Positions 17,057-26,104 of a stretch of 64,000 nt of DNA are shown here, one piece after another. Positions within the stretch are counted from its first letter, which is position 1. Every line of letters starts with the position of its first letter. The translations under genes and the position numbers were made by a program. The notes below the pieces were generated by a model. It searched no databases, had not been told where the DNA came from, and saw only the letters and a program-made list of their open reading frames with translations. The stretch is from an uncultured Christensenella sp. (GTDB lineage: Bacteria > Bacillota > Clostridia > Christensenellales > Borkfalkiaceae). The DNA lies in contig CAJTPJ010000006.1 in NCBI GenBank assembly GCA_910578145.1, positions 1 to 64,000 on the forward strand, given 5' to 3'.

Positions 17057-17268
17057 AAAAACAAAAGACAGTGCGCCGCACTGCCAAAATACCAGCAATT
17101 AGCGCAACACGAAAAGTGACAGTCGCAAAGGTATTAACCCGTGCGCCCGACGCCGCCCAAAGGAAAACCGCGCCTCGGCGGAGGCGCCCTTTCGCTGCGG
17201 CGTAAGCGGAAATCCCTTTAAATTTCCTGCGCCGCGGGTACTTTTGCCCGTCCGCTCCTCTAATATGC
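17057..17268 (-). promoter_or_regulatory. lysine riboswitch (L box) with terminator, controls asd-dapA-dapB
   Basis: Read on the minus strand, the leader has the L-box landmarks in order. AGAGGAGC lies near the 5' end (17261-17254). A GCCGAGG core follows, then a G-rich arm, and CUGUCAC at 17122-17116. After the aptamer comes a GC-rich hairpin GGCAGTGC / GCACTGTC (17085-17067) with a T-run directly before the asd ribosome-binding site. This is the layout of transcription attenuation: bound lysine should favour the terminator. The family call rests on motif order and the gene controlled. A covariance-model search would settle it. Confidence 0.85.
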
Positions 17269-17274
17269 GAAAAC

Positions 17275-17303
17275 ATAATATCACACCCCGCCGCGAAAGT
17301 AAA
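17275..17303 (-). promoter_or_regulatory. sigma-A promoter of the riboswitch leader
   Basis: On the minus strand, TTTACT (17303-17298), a 17-bp spacer and TATTAT (17280-17275). The start is near 17268, just ahead of the aptamer. Confidence 0.6.
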
Positions 17304-17375
17304 GAAAAAACGCGCTTAAAGCATAAATTTTAAAAATAAGTAAGCGTGAAATTTCCGCTTTGCCTTTAAAACTAA

Positions 17376-17404
17376 TTGACAAGCCAATTATATTATTGTA
17401 AAAT
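17376..17404 (+). promoter_or_regulatory. sigma-A promoter of the 17439 surface-protein gene
   Basis: A perfect TTGACA (17376-17381), a 17-bp spacer and TAAAAT (17399-17404). The start is near 17411. No strong ribosome-binding site precedes the ATG at 17439. Confidence 0.75.
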
Positions 17405-17438
17405 TAAGCGGTATAACGATATTAATGCGAGTTAGTAT

Positions 17439-19826
17439 ATGAAGACTTTAAAGATAAAATTTTGTACAATAATTGCCCTTGCGCTGGTTGCGGTTTTGGC
17501 TTTGGGAACGTACCTCGGGCTTACCGTGGCGGCGGACAGAGACGTTACCCTTACGGGAAGCAGCGTGTTTTATACCTCCGGCAAAGCGGAAGTTTGGGCG
17601 CACGAAGAAAAGAAAGAAAACGCGGATTCCGACTTTTATACGATGTTCGTGCTCCGCGACGACGGCGATTCGGTAAATTTCAGAAAGAACCTTGCTTACA
17701 GCTGGATTTACAACGACGCGCCCGAAGCGGAAGAGGGGAAAACGCCCGAGCTTATGGCTAAGGACGGCGCGCTAAGTCTTGAAATAGGTTTCGAGCTTAA
17801 TTCCGAAAATAAAGTGCCGTTTGAAAAGTTTGTTTTAACTTTTGAAAGTCAGGAGTATTCGCAGACGAAGGACGGCAAAGCCGTAAACTATATAGTATTT
17901 TATCCCAACGCCGACGCAACGCAGGTATACGCGCTTATCACGCAGGATATCGACGAGGAGTTGCCCGAAAATCCCGTGGCAATCAACCCCGACCATATTA
18001 AAATACAGCTTGAAAAGCACGAGGGCGGCAAGTATTTCGTAAAAATCAACGACGGGTTGACGGGCGAGTTTGAAAACGTTCACGGCAACTACGCAAGATA
18101 TTCGTCTTCTACTACCACCCCCGTAACGCCCCTTTCGTTTAACGCTAAGTTTGCGGAAAACGCGGAAGAGAGCGCAAAGCTGGCTAAAACGGCTATCTAC
18201 AACCTCAACGGACAGAGCTTTAAACTTTCCGGCGCAAAGCAGGACGGCGACCATTATACGGGCGGCAAAGTAAACGACAATACCCCCCCCGTGCTCTGCC
18301 TTGATAAGGGCGTTTCCTATATCGGGCTTGGCGAAGAAATAAGTTTCAGCTATACGGTTATCGACGTGCTCACATCGTCGCCCAGCCTTGAAACTTCGTA
18401 CTTTATGCTTACCAAAGAGCAGGCTGCGGACAATGATTTCAACGCGGAAAATTATACCAGCAACAACTTTAAGACGGACGGCGAAGACGTAAGCTCCAAA
18501 GATAAACTTTTTAAAGTGGTTACCGACAGCGAGGACCAAAAAATGATTCCTCACGTAACCCATTACCTGCCTAAAACGAGCGATTATTCCGAATTGGTTT
18601 TCAACGAGAATTTTGAAGTTAAAGCGGCGGTAAAAGTTCTTTTAAAACTTACCGACACTACTTCTTCAAACGGACAGTCTACTTACGTAATGCTTGATTG
18701 GTTCGTTCAACCGGACAGGCTTATAGAAGTAAACGGACAGAGATATATCGCGGTAGCAACCGATACCCGCGGCGCGGCGTTCGGATATACCGACGGCAAG
18801 CAAAGCAATACCCAAAGCAATGAATGGAAGCAGGCGGTTGCCGATTATCAGAAAAAGGTTGACGAAGCGGCGGAAGGACTTATGGCGGGAAGCAAAAATA
18901 AGTTTTACCTGCCCTCGGTTGAAAGTTTGCTTAAAGACAACGCAACCGATTACGAAGATTTAACTTTCTATATTTTCTATAATAACGGTTCGCAACAGCA
19001 AGAATCCAACAAATCCGCCAACACGCTTTCAATTCCTTTGAACAAAGCGGGCAAATACGTATTTACCATTTACGCGCAGGACGCTTCGGGTAAATCGATG
19101 TACTACTACAAGCCCACGGCGGACGGCGAGCCCGAGTTTAAGGAATTTACCACCAGCGATATCTGGGGTATGTATTCCAACGAAAAAGATTACGAAGATT
19201 GCAAACAGTACTTGCCTTGGTTTGAGTTTAACGTAAGCGCTTCGGAAATTTCTATTGAAACGCCCGAAGAACAGTCTACCGCGTACGTAGGCAGCAGCTA
19301 CTCGCCCGATTCGTTTGATATCAACGGCGTTTCTTACAACACCAAGTACAACCTTTACCTGTTTAACAGCGATTTGTACTACCGTGAAAATAACCAACAC
19401 GCTATGACTTACGACGAGTTTATGGCGCTTAAAGACAGTTTCCTCACCGATAAAAAGGATTCGATGAGAAAGTACTTCACTTATATATACGCTTCTTCCG
19501 AGCTTACCGAGGGTACCGAGGAATATGAAAAGTACCACGATTACGAGTGGAACAGCTCTTCGCCCAAGTTTACCCCGCAGGACGCAAACGCATTCTATTT
19601 GCTTGAATGTAAAGTGACCAGCAGCGAAGGCGGCACGCAGGAAGCAACCGCTTATATGGGCATTGCCTGTGCGCCCAAGGTTGCAAACCTTAAAGGCGAG
19701 GATACCTGGGTAGCCGACAATATTACTTCCATAGTGCTTTTAAGCATTGCGGGAGCTTCGCTTATAGGTATAGTTCTGCTTCTTGTTATCAAACCCAAAA
19801 ACAAGGGCGACCTTGACGAGGCGTAA
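17439..19826 (+). CDS. large cell-surface protein with C-terminal membrane anchor
   Basis: This 795-residue protein has an N-terminal signal or anchor segment (about residues 10-32), a long acidic extracellular part, and a C-terminal membrane helix (about 760-785) followed by K-P-K-N-K-G-D-L. The body is rich in Tyr, Asp, Ser and Asn and looks like repeated beta-sandwich material, but I recognise no family. There is no sortase signal, so it is probably held by its own membrane helix. It has its own strong promoter and terminator. The membrane-anchor layout resembles the transglutaminase-like protein at 57283-60399. Confidence 0.8.
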   Translation: MKTLKIKFCTIIALALVAVLALGTYLGLTVAADRDVTLTGSSVFYTSGKAEVWAHEEKKENADSDFYTMFVLRDDGDSVNFRKNLAYSWIYNDAPEAEEGKTPELMAKDGALSLEIGFELNSENKVPFEKFVLTFESQEYSQTKDGKAVNYIVFYPNADATQVYALITQDIDEELPENPVAINPDHIKIQLEKHEGGKYFVKINDGLTGEFENVHGNYARYSSSTTTPVTPLSFNAKFAENAEESAKLAKTAIYNLNGQSFKLSGAKQDGDHYTGGKVNDNTPPVLCLDKGVSYIGLGEEISFSYTVIDVLTSSPSLETSYFMLTKEQAADNDFNAENYTSNNFKTDGEDVSSKDKLFKVVTDSEDQKMIPHVTHYLPKTSDYSELVFNENFEVKAAVKVLLKLTDTTSSNGQSTYVMLDWFVQPDRLIEVNGQRYIAVATDTRGAAFGYTDGKQSNTQSNEWKQAVADYQKKVDEAAEGLMAGSKNKFYLPSVESLLKDNATDYEDLTFYIFYNNGSQQQESNKSANTLSIPLNKAGKYVFTIYAQDASGKSMYYYKPTADGEPEFKEFTTSDIWGMYSNEKDYEDCKQYLPWFEFNVSASEISIETPEEQSTAYVGSSYSPDSFDINGVSYNTKYNLYLFNSDLYYRENNQHAMTYDEFMALKDSFLTDKKDSMRKYFTYIYASSELTEGTEEYEKYHDYEWNSSSPKFTPQDANAFYLLECKVTSSEGGTQEATAYMGIACAPKVANLKGEDTWVADNITSIVLLSIAGASLIGIVLLLVIKPKNKGDLDEA

Positions 19827-19848
19827 CAACTAAATAAATTTATAATGT

Positions 19849-19885
19849 GCGCGGACTTTAAAAGCCCGCGCCTTTTTTTATTTTT
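19849..19885 (+). terminator. terminator after the surface-protein gene
   Basis: GCGCGG (19849-19854) pairs with CCGCGC (19866-19871), and an inner CTTT/AAAG adds to the stem. A long T-run follows. Confidence 0.8.
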
Positions 19886-19898
19886 CTTGGCAAAATAC

Positions 19899-19956
19899 TT
19901 GACAAGCGGAATATTATATATTATTATGTTATTATCATATGAATAAACATTCATAT
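19899..19956 (+). promoter_or_regulatory. promoter and ArsR-type operator of the metal-efflux operon
   Basis: TTGACA (19899-19904), a 17-bp spacer and TATTAT (19922-19927). Just past the predicted start lies an imperfect palindrome at 19937-19956, ATATGAA-(6)-TTCATAT, with the form of SmtB/ArsR-family operators. Repressor bound there would block initiation, and metal would release it. Confidence 0.7.
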
Positions 19957-19970
19957 AAAAGAGGTAAGTT

Positions 19971-20324
19971 ATGAAAAACGTATGTAATGAAGAGGAACTG
20001 CACCGCGCAAGGATAAAAAGCGCGCTTGCGGCTATGCCGGACGATGACAAAATAGGTGAGATGAGCGCAAGGTTTAAAGCTATTTCCGAGCCGTCGCGGC
20101 TTAAAATTTTGCTTGCTTTGGAGGGCGGCGAACTTTGCGTTGACCATATAGTAGAGGCGGTTGGCGGCAACCAAAGCGCGGTTTCGCACCAGCTTAAAAC
20201 GCTTAAAGACAATAAAATAGTAAAAAGCCGCCGCGCAGGTAAAAAAATACTGTACTCGGTTTCGGACGGGCACGTTATGGCTATGATAGAACTTTCAAAG
20301 GAGCACCTTAATTGCGATGAGTAA
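19971..20324 (+). CDS. ArsR/SmtB-family metal-responsive repressor
   Basis: This is a 117-residue winged-helix regulator. The DNA-recognition region reads H-I-V-E-A-V-G-G-N-Q-S-A-V-S-H-Q-L, preceded by L-K-I-L-L-A-L and the E-L-C-V motif that carries a metal-binding Cys in the CadC/SmtB group. C-terminal Asp/His residues (S-D-G-H, then E-H-L-N) match the alpha5 metal site of Zn-sensing members. It overlaps the downstream P-type ATPase by 8 bases and has its operator upstream, so it should repress its own operon until Zn or Cd builds up. The exact metal is inferred. Confidence 0.92.
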   Translation: MKNVCNEEELHRARIKSALAAMPDDDKIGEMSARFKAISEPSRLKILLALEGGELCVDHIVEAVGGNQSAVSHQLKTLKDNKIVKSRRAGKKILYSVSDGHVMAMIELSKEHLNCDE

Positions 20325-22443
20325 CCAAATAGAAAATAAAGAGCGGGTTTACGGTGAAAAGATAAAAATTTCGGGGCTGTGTTGTGCAAACTGCGCGCGT
20401 GAGCTTGAAGAAGAACTTAACAAGGAAAGCGGCGTAAGCGCGGTGGTGGATTTCGTCAATATGCGCGTGGTGCTAGACGCGGAAAACGCAGAAGCGAGAG
20501 AGCGGGCTATCCATACCATAACGCACTTTGAGGACGTGAAAATAGTGACGGGCGAAGAGAAGCGGAAAAGCATTTTTAAAGAGCATTTAAAGGATATAAT
20601 CTGCATTATAATAGCCGCCGTATTTTTCGTGCCCGTGTTCGTAATAGATTTAATGGGGCTAACCGAAAGCAGCCTTACTTTAAGGATATTGTCGTACGTA
20701 TTCTTTACCGTTGCGTTTATAGCGGTGGGGCACCCCGTGCTTATCAACACGGCTAAAAACGTTGTAAAAGGAAGACTTTTCGACGAAAATTTTTTAATGA
20801 CCATAGCCTCGCTCGGCGCGATTGCGTTGGGTATATTCGCCGGCGACGGATTTGCGGAAGGCGTTGCGGTAATGCTTTTGTACCAGCTTGGCGAACTGTT
20901 GCAGTCGGTTGCCGTAGGCTCGTCGCGCAGTTCTATTGCCGCGCTTATGGATTTAAAAAGCGAAACGGCAACGCTGTTGGAAAACGGCGTTGCCCGCGTA
21001 ATATCCCCCGACGAATTGCGCGTTGGCGACATAATTTTAATTAAGGCGGGCGAAAAAGTCCCCGTGGATTGCCGCGTGGTGAAAGGCGAAACTTCGCTGG
21101 ATATGAAAAGCCTTAACGGCGAACCCGTTCCCCGCGAAGTTGCCGTTGGCGACGAAGCGTTGTCCGGCAGCATTAATTTAAGCCGCGTTATCGAAGCGGA
21201 GGTTATCCGCGAATACAAAAACTCCGCGGTGGCGAAAATCCTTGAACTCGTTGAAAATTCCACGGCTAAAAAGTCTAAGCCCGAAAAATTTATAACTAAG
21301 TTTGCAAAGTACTATACACCCGTGGTTTGCATAGCTGCGATAGCGGTTGCGGCGCTCGTTCCCACCGTAATATGCGCCGTTGAAAACGCTTTTATATGGG
21401 AAACTTACCGCGAATGGATTTATAAAGCGCTTAGCTTTCTCGTAATTTCCTGCCCGTGCGCGCTGGTTATTTCGGTGCCGCTTTCATACTTCGGCGGTAT
21501 AGGCAGGTGCGCCAAATTCGGCGTTTTGGTAAAGGGTTCAACCTGTCTTGACGAGCTTGCGCAGGCAACCGTGGCGGCGTTTGACAAAACGGGCACTATC
21601 ACCGAGGGCGAGTTTGAAATAACCTCGTTTACCGATGAAACAACGCTTTCGCTTGCCGCGGCGGCGGAAAAGTATTCGTCGCACCCTGTGGCGGCGGCGT
21701 TTAAAAACGTTAAAACGGAAATTGAGGTAACCGACGCCGAGGAGACGGCGGGCAAGGGCGTTAAATGCCTTTGCGACGGCAAAGTTTTGCTATGCGGCAA
21801 CGCCAAACTTCTTAATGAAAACGGCGTGCAATTCAGTGAAAAATCCAGTCTTTCCACCTTGGTATACGTTGCGTTAAACGGCGAATATATCGGGGTTATT
21901 GAGATTGACGACAAAATTAAAGCGGGCGCGGCGGAAGCTATATCCGGGCTTAAACATAGCGGTATTTCGTTTACGCAGATGCTCACCGGCGACGGTGAAG
22001 AGCGGGCGCGCGCCGTTGCGGAAAAGGTGGGGCTCGATTCTTATAAAGCGGGGCTTTTGCCCGACGGCAAACTCAACGCCGCCGAACAGCTTAAAACCCG
22101 CGGCAAGCTGATATACGTTGGCGACGGAATAAACGACGCGCCCGTTATGACTGCGGCGGACTGCGCCGTGTCTATGGGCAAAGTCGGCTCGGACGCCGCC
22201 ATAGAGGCAAGCGACGTGGTGTTGGTTTCCGATAACATTGCATTGCTTTCCAAGGGCAGGAAAATAGCAAAAACCACGCGAAGGTTGGTAATTGAAAATA
22301 TCGCGGGTTCCCTTCTCGTCAAGGCGGCGATAATGGCGTTAAGCGTATTTTTACCCGTGCCCCTAATAGTTGCGGTGGTTGCCGACGTGGGCGTAATGCT
22401 TTTGGCGGTGTTAAACGCAATGCGCACCAACCTTATAAAATAG
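20317..22443 (+). CDS. heavy-metal (Zn/Cd/Pb) P1B-type exporting ATPase
   Basis: This 708-residue membrane pump moves divalent metal out of the cytoplasm at the cost of ATP. The N-terminal metal-binding domain has G-L-C-C-A-N-C. The ion-channel motif S-C-P-C-A-L-V marks the Zn/Cd/Pb group. The phosphorylation site D-K-T-G-T-I is near residue 424, and the hinge G-D-G-I-N-D-A-P near 603. An ArsR-type repressor is co-transcribed upstream. Resistance to Zn, Cd or Pb is the likely role. Copper is less likely given the ArsR partner and the context. Confidence 0.94.
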   Translation: MSNQIENKERVYGEKIKISGLCCANCARELEEELNKESGVSAVVDFVNMRVVLDAENAEARERAIHTITHFEDVKIVTGEEKRKSIFKEHLKDIICIIIAAVFFVPVFVIDLMGLTESSLTLRILSYVFFTVAFIAVGHPVLINTAKNVVKGRLFDENFLMTIASLGAIALGIFAGDGFAEGVAVMLLYQLGELLQSVAVGSSRSSIAALMDLKSETATLLENGVARVISPDELRVGDIILIKAGEKVPVDCRVVKGETSLDMKSLNGEPVPREVAVGDEALSGSINLSRVIEAEVIREYKNSAVAKILELVENSTAKKSKPEKFITKFAKYYTPVVCIAAIAVAALVPTVICAVENAFIWETYREWIYKALSFLVISCPCALVISVPLSYFGGIGRCAKFGVLVKGSTCLDELAQATVAAFDKTGTITEGEFEITSFTDETTLSLAAAAEKYSSHPVAAAFKNVKTEIEVTDAEETAGKGVKCLCDGKVLLCGNAKLLNENGVQFSEKSSLSTLVYVALNGEYIGVIEIDDKIKAGAAEAISGLKHSGISFTQMLTGDGEERARAVAEKVGLDSYKAGLLPDGKLNAAEQLKTRGKLIYVGDGINDAPVMTAADCAVSMGKVGSDAAIEASDVVLVSDNIALLSKGRKIAKTTRRLVIENIAGSLLVKAAIMALSVFLPVPLIVAVVADVGVMLLAVLNAMRTNLIK

Positions 22444-22510
22444 CGGGCGATACCCGCCGCGCGGCTTTCTCAAATTTTTTACGGTTGCGCTAAGGTAAAA
22501 ATTTAGACAA

Positions 22511-22552
22511 AATTCGGCAAATTGGTTTTATTCGATTGCCGAATTTTTTTTA
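22511..22552 (+). terminator. terminator of the metal-efflux operon
   Basis: AATTCGGCAA and TTGCCGAATT (22511-22520, 22536-22545) form a 10-bp stem with a 15-base loop and a run of eight T. Its right arm also supplies the -35 of the next promoter. Confidence 0.85.
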
Positions 22553-22589
22553 ATATGTTACAATGTGAAAAACGGGTGAATTTCACCTG
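22536..22589 (+). promoter_or_regulatory. promoter of the purine permease gene with a downstream palindrome
   Basis: TTGCCG (22536-22541) lies inside the terminator arm, 17 bp from TACAAT (22559-22564), which has TGT before it. At the predicted start (near 22571) is a palindrome, GGTGAA-T-TTCACC (about 22576-22588). This may be an operator or a 5' hairpin. Confidence 0.5.
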
Positions 22590-22607
22590 AAAAAAAGAGA
22601 GGTTTTT

Positions 22608-24155
22608 ATGTCAGAAGAAACGAAAGAAGAAGTAGTTTCCGAAACCGAAGCGGAGTCCGTTAATCTTGCGGCTGAAGCTACGGCGGCGGAACAGCCCAGC
22701 CCCCACAAAGGCTTTTTAGGTAAAATCGATAACTTTTTCGGCATAACCAAAAGCGGTTCCAGATACAGAACGGAAATCGTTGCGGGCGTTACCACCTTTA
22801 TGGCAATGGTTTACATTCTTATGGTAAACGCGGGTATGTTCAGTACCGTTATCGGCGGCAACGACCCTTACGGCGCGGCTTACATAGCTACGGCAATCGG
22901 CGCTATTGCGGGTACGCTTTTAATGGCGTTTCTTGCAAAAATGCCCTTGGCTCAGGCTTCGGGTATGGGCGTAAACGCGTTTATATGTTTTACGCTTTGT
23001 TCGGAAGCGGTGGGTCTTACTTACGCTAACTGTATGGTGTTCACTCTTTTGGACGGCGTAATTTTCCTTATCCTTACCGCAACGGGTTTAAGGCAAAGGA
23101 TATTTAACGCAATTCCCGCAGGCGTAAGGCACGCTATCCCCGTAGGTATAGGCTTGTTTATCGCGTTTATCGGTATGCAAAACGCGGGAATAGTAGTCGA
23201 CTCGGACACGCTCGTAACTTTCGTTTCGTTCAACGTGCTTGCAGAAGGCTGGTCTTGGGGCAAAGTAATAGCTCCGCTGGTTGCGCTTTTGGGCGTTGTC
23301 GCCATTGCTATTATGACTAAAAAGAACGTTAAAGGCGCAATACTTTGGGGTATACTCGGCTCTGCCGCGCTGTATTACATATTTGCGGGGCTTGGTTGCG
23401 CGTGGAAGGACGCCGGCTGCCTTTCGCTTTTTGAAAGCATAGGTAAAGAGTTCAGCTTTAACCCTTTCAACGCGTTTGCCGCTTGGGGTAAAGATTCCGT
23501 TGGTCAGGTATTCGTAAATGGATTTAATTTCGATAATTATTTGGCGGGCAACGGTCACAACGCAGGCACGCTCGTGGTGCTTTTGATAACCACCGCGCTG
23601 TCGCTTTGTATGATTGATATGTTCGATACCATAGGCACTTTGTACGGCGCTTGCGCAAAGGGCAACCTGCTTGATGAAAACGGCGTTCCCGTCCGTATGA
23701 ACAGAATGATGCTTTCCGACGCTATCGCAACTTGCACGGGCGCGGTTGCGGGTACTTCAACCGTTACTACTTTCGTTGAAGCGTCGGCAGGCGTTGCGGC
23801 GGGCGGCAAAACGGGCTTTACCGCTTTGGTAACTGCGGCTTGCTTCTTCCTTGCAATGTTCTTAAGTCCCATAGCCAAACTTATTCCCTCTGCGGCTACC
23901 GCAACCGCTTTAATTTGGGTAGGCGTACTTATGATGACTTCGGTTAAAAAGATTGATTGGGAAGACGCGGGCGAAGCAATAGTGGCTTTCCTCACCTTTA
24001 TAACTATGGTGCTCGGTTACAGCATTTCCCACGGTATAGGTATGGGTATACTCGCTTATATCATCGTTAAACTTTGCACGGGCAAGGTTAAGGAAATAAG
24101 CGTGGCAACCTGGGTAATAGGCGCGCTGTTCCTTGCGACGTTTATTCTCACCTGA
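22608..24155 (+). CDS. NCS2-family purine permease
   Basis: This 515-residue proton-coupled permease is of the AzgA/PbuG type, which imports hypoxanthine, guanine or adenine. It has about 12-14 hydrophobic segments. The family motifs are present: T-F-M-A-M-V-Y-I-L near residue 65, A-S-G-M-G-V-N-A-F near 120, and S-T-V-T-T-F-V-E-A-S-A-G near 390. An acidic N-terminal tail of about 35 residues precedes the first helix. The adenine deaminase gene follows, so imported adenine can become hypoxanthine. Upstream palindrome and promoter are described separately. Confidence 0.93.
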   Translation: MSEETKEEVVSETEAESVNLAAEATAAEQPSPHKGFLGKIDNFFGITKSGSRYRTEIVAGVTTFMAMVYILMVNAGMFSTVIGGNDPYGAAYIATAIGAIAGTLLMAFLAKMPLAQASGMGVNAFICFTLCSEAVGLTYANCMVFTLLDGVIFLILTATGLRQRIFNAIPAGVRHAIPVGIGLFIAFIGMQNAGIVVDSDTLVTFVSFNVLAEGWSWGKVIAPLVALLGVVAIAIMTKKNVKGAILWGILGSAALYYIFAGLGCAWKDAGCLSLFESIGKEFSFNPFNAFAAWGKDSVGQVFVNGFNFDNYLAGNGHNAGTLVVLLITTALSLCMIDMFDTIGTLYGACAKGNLLDENGVPVRMNRMMLSDAIATCTGAVAGTSTVTTFVEASAGVAAGGKTGFTALVTAACFFLAMFLSPIAKLIPSAATATALIWVGVLMMTSVKKIDWEDAGEAIVAFLTFITMVLGYSISHGIGMGILAYIIVKLCTGKVKEISVATWVIGALFLATFILT

Positions 24156-24181
24156 TAATTGCAAAAATTTACGGCCGCCGC

Positions 24182-24210
24182 TTGAAAAAGCGGCGGCTTC
24201 GTGCTATAAT
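24182..24210 (+). promoter_or_regulatory. promoter of the adenine deaminase gene, overlapping a hairpin
   Basis: TTGAAA (24182-24187), a 17-bp spacer and TATAAT (24205-24210) with TGC before it. The -35 lies in the loop of a GC-rich hairpin, GCCGCCGC / GCGGCGGC (about 24174-24197). That hairpin lacks a T-run. Confidence 0.65.
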
Positions 24211-24236
24211 AATAAAAAAAACCAAGGTGAAAAACT

Positions 24237-25949
24237 ATGTTTGAAAAGTATATAAAAGCTGCCGGAGGCGAAGTTAAAAGTTCGCTGGTTTTAAAAAACG
24301 CAACCTACCTCGACGTGTTTACCGCAAAACTTCGCAAGGGCGATATTGCTATAGTAGGCGAAAAGATAGTGGGCGTGGGCGAGTATAGCGGCGAAACCGA
24401 AATAGATTGCTCTAACCTTATCGTGTTGCCGGGCTATATCGACGGTCACGTCCATATAGAAAGTTCGCAACTTTCGCCCGAAGAATTTGCTTCGCTTATA
24501 GTTCCGCGCGGCACTACCACGATAATTGCCGACCCTCACGAAATAACCAACGTTTGCGGTATGGCGGGGTGCGAGTATATTTCCAAAGCCTCTGAAAGCG
24601 TGCCTTTGGACGTTAAACTTCAACTGCCCTCGTGCGTGCCCGCAACTCCGTTTGAAACCAGCGGTGCAATTTTGGACGGCAAGGATATTGAAAAAAATAT
24701 TAAAAACGACTATATTTTCGGTTTGGGCGAGTTTATGAATTACCCCGGCGTAGTTTATTCCGACCCCTACGTAATTAAAAAGTTAGAAGCCGCGCACGCC
24801 GCCGGCAAGATAATCGACGGACACGCGCCCGCCATTTACGGGCACGAGCTAAACGCATACCTTTGCGGCGGTATTTCCACAGACCACGAGTGCGTTACGG
24901 GCGAAGAGATAGAAGAAAAAATTTCAAAGGGGATGTACGTGCACATCCGTCACGGCTCGTCCACGCAAAACCTTGGCAACGCAAAGTTTATGACGGATGC
25001 TAACAGCCGCCGCTTTATCCTTTGCACGGACGACAGGCACGCCGCAGACTTAAAAGAAAAGGGGCATTTGGACGACGCTTTAAGAAGGCTTGTTGCAGAC
25101 GGCGCAGATCCCGTTCGCGCGGTAATATGCGCCACTTTAAACTGTGCGGAGTGCTACGGGCTTAAATGGCGCGGCGGAATAGCGCCTTTCTATCTTGCCG
25201 ACCTCGTGGCGGTTGACGATTTGAAAAACTTTAACGCAAAGTACGTTATTAAAAGCGGTAAACTCGTTGCAAAGGACGGCGCGCCGTTATTTGACACTTC
25301 AAAGCGTTACTTGCCTGAAAGCGTGTTAAACACGGTGCATATCAAAGAGCTTACGGCGGATGATTTTATTCTTAAATTAAAGGGTAAAAAAGCCAAAGCG
25401 ATGACTATAGAGCCGGGCGGCGTGGTTACGGGTTGCGAAATAGTGGAAGTTGAAAGTAAAAACGGCGACGCGGTTGTAGCGGGCACGGATATACTTAAAC
25501 TCGCCGTGGTTGAAAGGCATAAAATGACGGGTAATATAGGCAAGGCTCTGTTTAAAGGTTACGGCTTTAAAGGCGGCGCGCTCGGCATTACCATTGCTCA
25601 CGATTCGCACAATATCATACTTTTGGGCGACGACAACGGCAGTATGGCAAAAGCCGCAAACCGCTTAAAAGAGATTGGCGGCGGAATGGTTATAGTGGAC
25701 AGGGAAAATGGCGAAATACACTCGTTAACGCTGGATATAGCGGGGTTAATGTCCTCGCGCGAGGCGGACGGCCTGCAACGCGACAGCCGCGCGCTTATCG
25801 AGCGGGCGCACGCAATGGGCGTAAAGCGCGAATACGAGGCGTTTATGTCGCTGGCGTTTTTGTCGCTTGCGGTAATTCCCAAACTTAAAATAACCGACGC
25901 GGGACTTTTCGACGTTGAAAAGTTTACGTTTACCGATATTAACGCATAA
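24237..25949 (+). CDS. ade: adenine deaminase
   Basis: Ade hydrolyses adenine to hypoxanthine and ammonia. The 570-residue amidohydrolase has the metal-binding D-G-H-V-H-I-E-S-S near residue 70, A-D-P-H-E-I near 100, and the C-terminal Ade region with G-A-L-G-I-T-I-A-H-D-S-H-N-I near 450. The length and both halves match the family. An AAGGTG ribosome-binding site precedes the ATG. It follows the purine permease, and its product could feed hypoxanthine towards IMP and then the GuaB/GuaA branch. Confidence 0.96.
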   Translation: MFEKYIKAAGGEVKSSLVLKNATYLDVFTAKLRKGDIAIVGEKIVGVGEYSGETEIDCSNLIVLPGYIDGHVHIESSQLSPEEFASLIVPRGTTTIIADPHEITNVCGMAGCEYISKASESVPLDVKLQLPSCVPATPFETSGAILDGKDIEKNIKNDYIFGLGEFMNYPGVVYSDPYVIKKLEAAHAAGKIIDGHAPAIYGHELNAYLCGGISTDHECVTGEEIEEKISKGMYVHIRHGSSTQNLGNAKFMTDANSRRFILCTDDRHAADLKEKGHLDDALRRLVADGADPVRAVICATLNCAECYGLKWRGGIAPFYLADLVAVDDLKNFNAKYVIKSGKLVAKDGAPLFDTSKRYLPESVLNTVHIKELTADDFILKLKGKKAKAMTIEPGGVVTGCEIVEVESKNGDAVVAGTDILKLAVVERHKMTGNIGKALFKGYGFKGGALGITIAHDSHNIILLGDDNGSMAKAANRLKEIGGGMVIVDRENGEIHSLTLDIAGLMSSREADGLQRDSRALIERAHAMGVKREYEAFMSLAFLSLAVIPKLKITDAGLFDVEKFTFTDINA

Positions 25950-25955
25950 TTTATT

Positions 25956-25981
25956 AAAACCCGACGGCAAGTCGGGTTTTA
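25956..25981 (+). terminator. terminator after ade
   Basis: AAAACCCGAC and GTCGGGTTTT flank a five-base loop and end in a short T-run. Confidence 0.8.
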
Positions 25982-26043
25982 ACGTTTATAAAACGGTTTA
26001 TAAATAAATGTACTGAAATTTTTGTGAAAAAGTCAAAAACAAT

Positions 26044-26072
26044 TTTACTTATCTTCCAAATTATAGTACAAT
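26044..26072 (+). promoter_or_regulatory. promoter of secA-prfB
   Basis: TTTACT (26044-26049), a 17-bp spacer and TACAAT (26067-26072). The start is near 26079, 26 bases before the secA ATG. Confidence 0.55.
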
Positions 26073-26104
26073 AAAGAGAGATAAATTATAATAAGGGTTT
26101 TAAT

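Noticed and set aside
20349..21263. Antisense frame across the metal ATPase
   Set aside because: Ser/Thr-rich mirror of a real P-type ATPase with all motifs intact.
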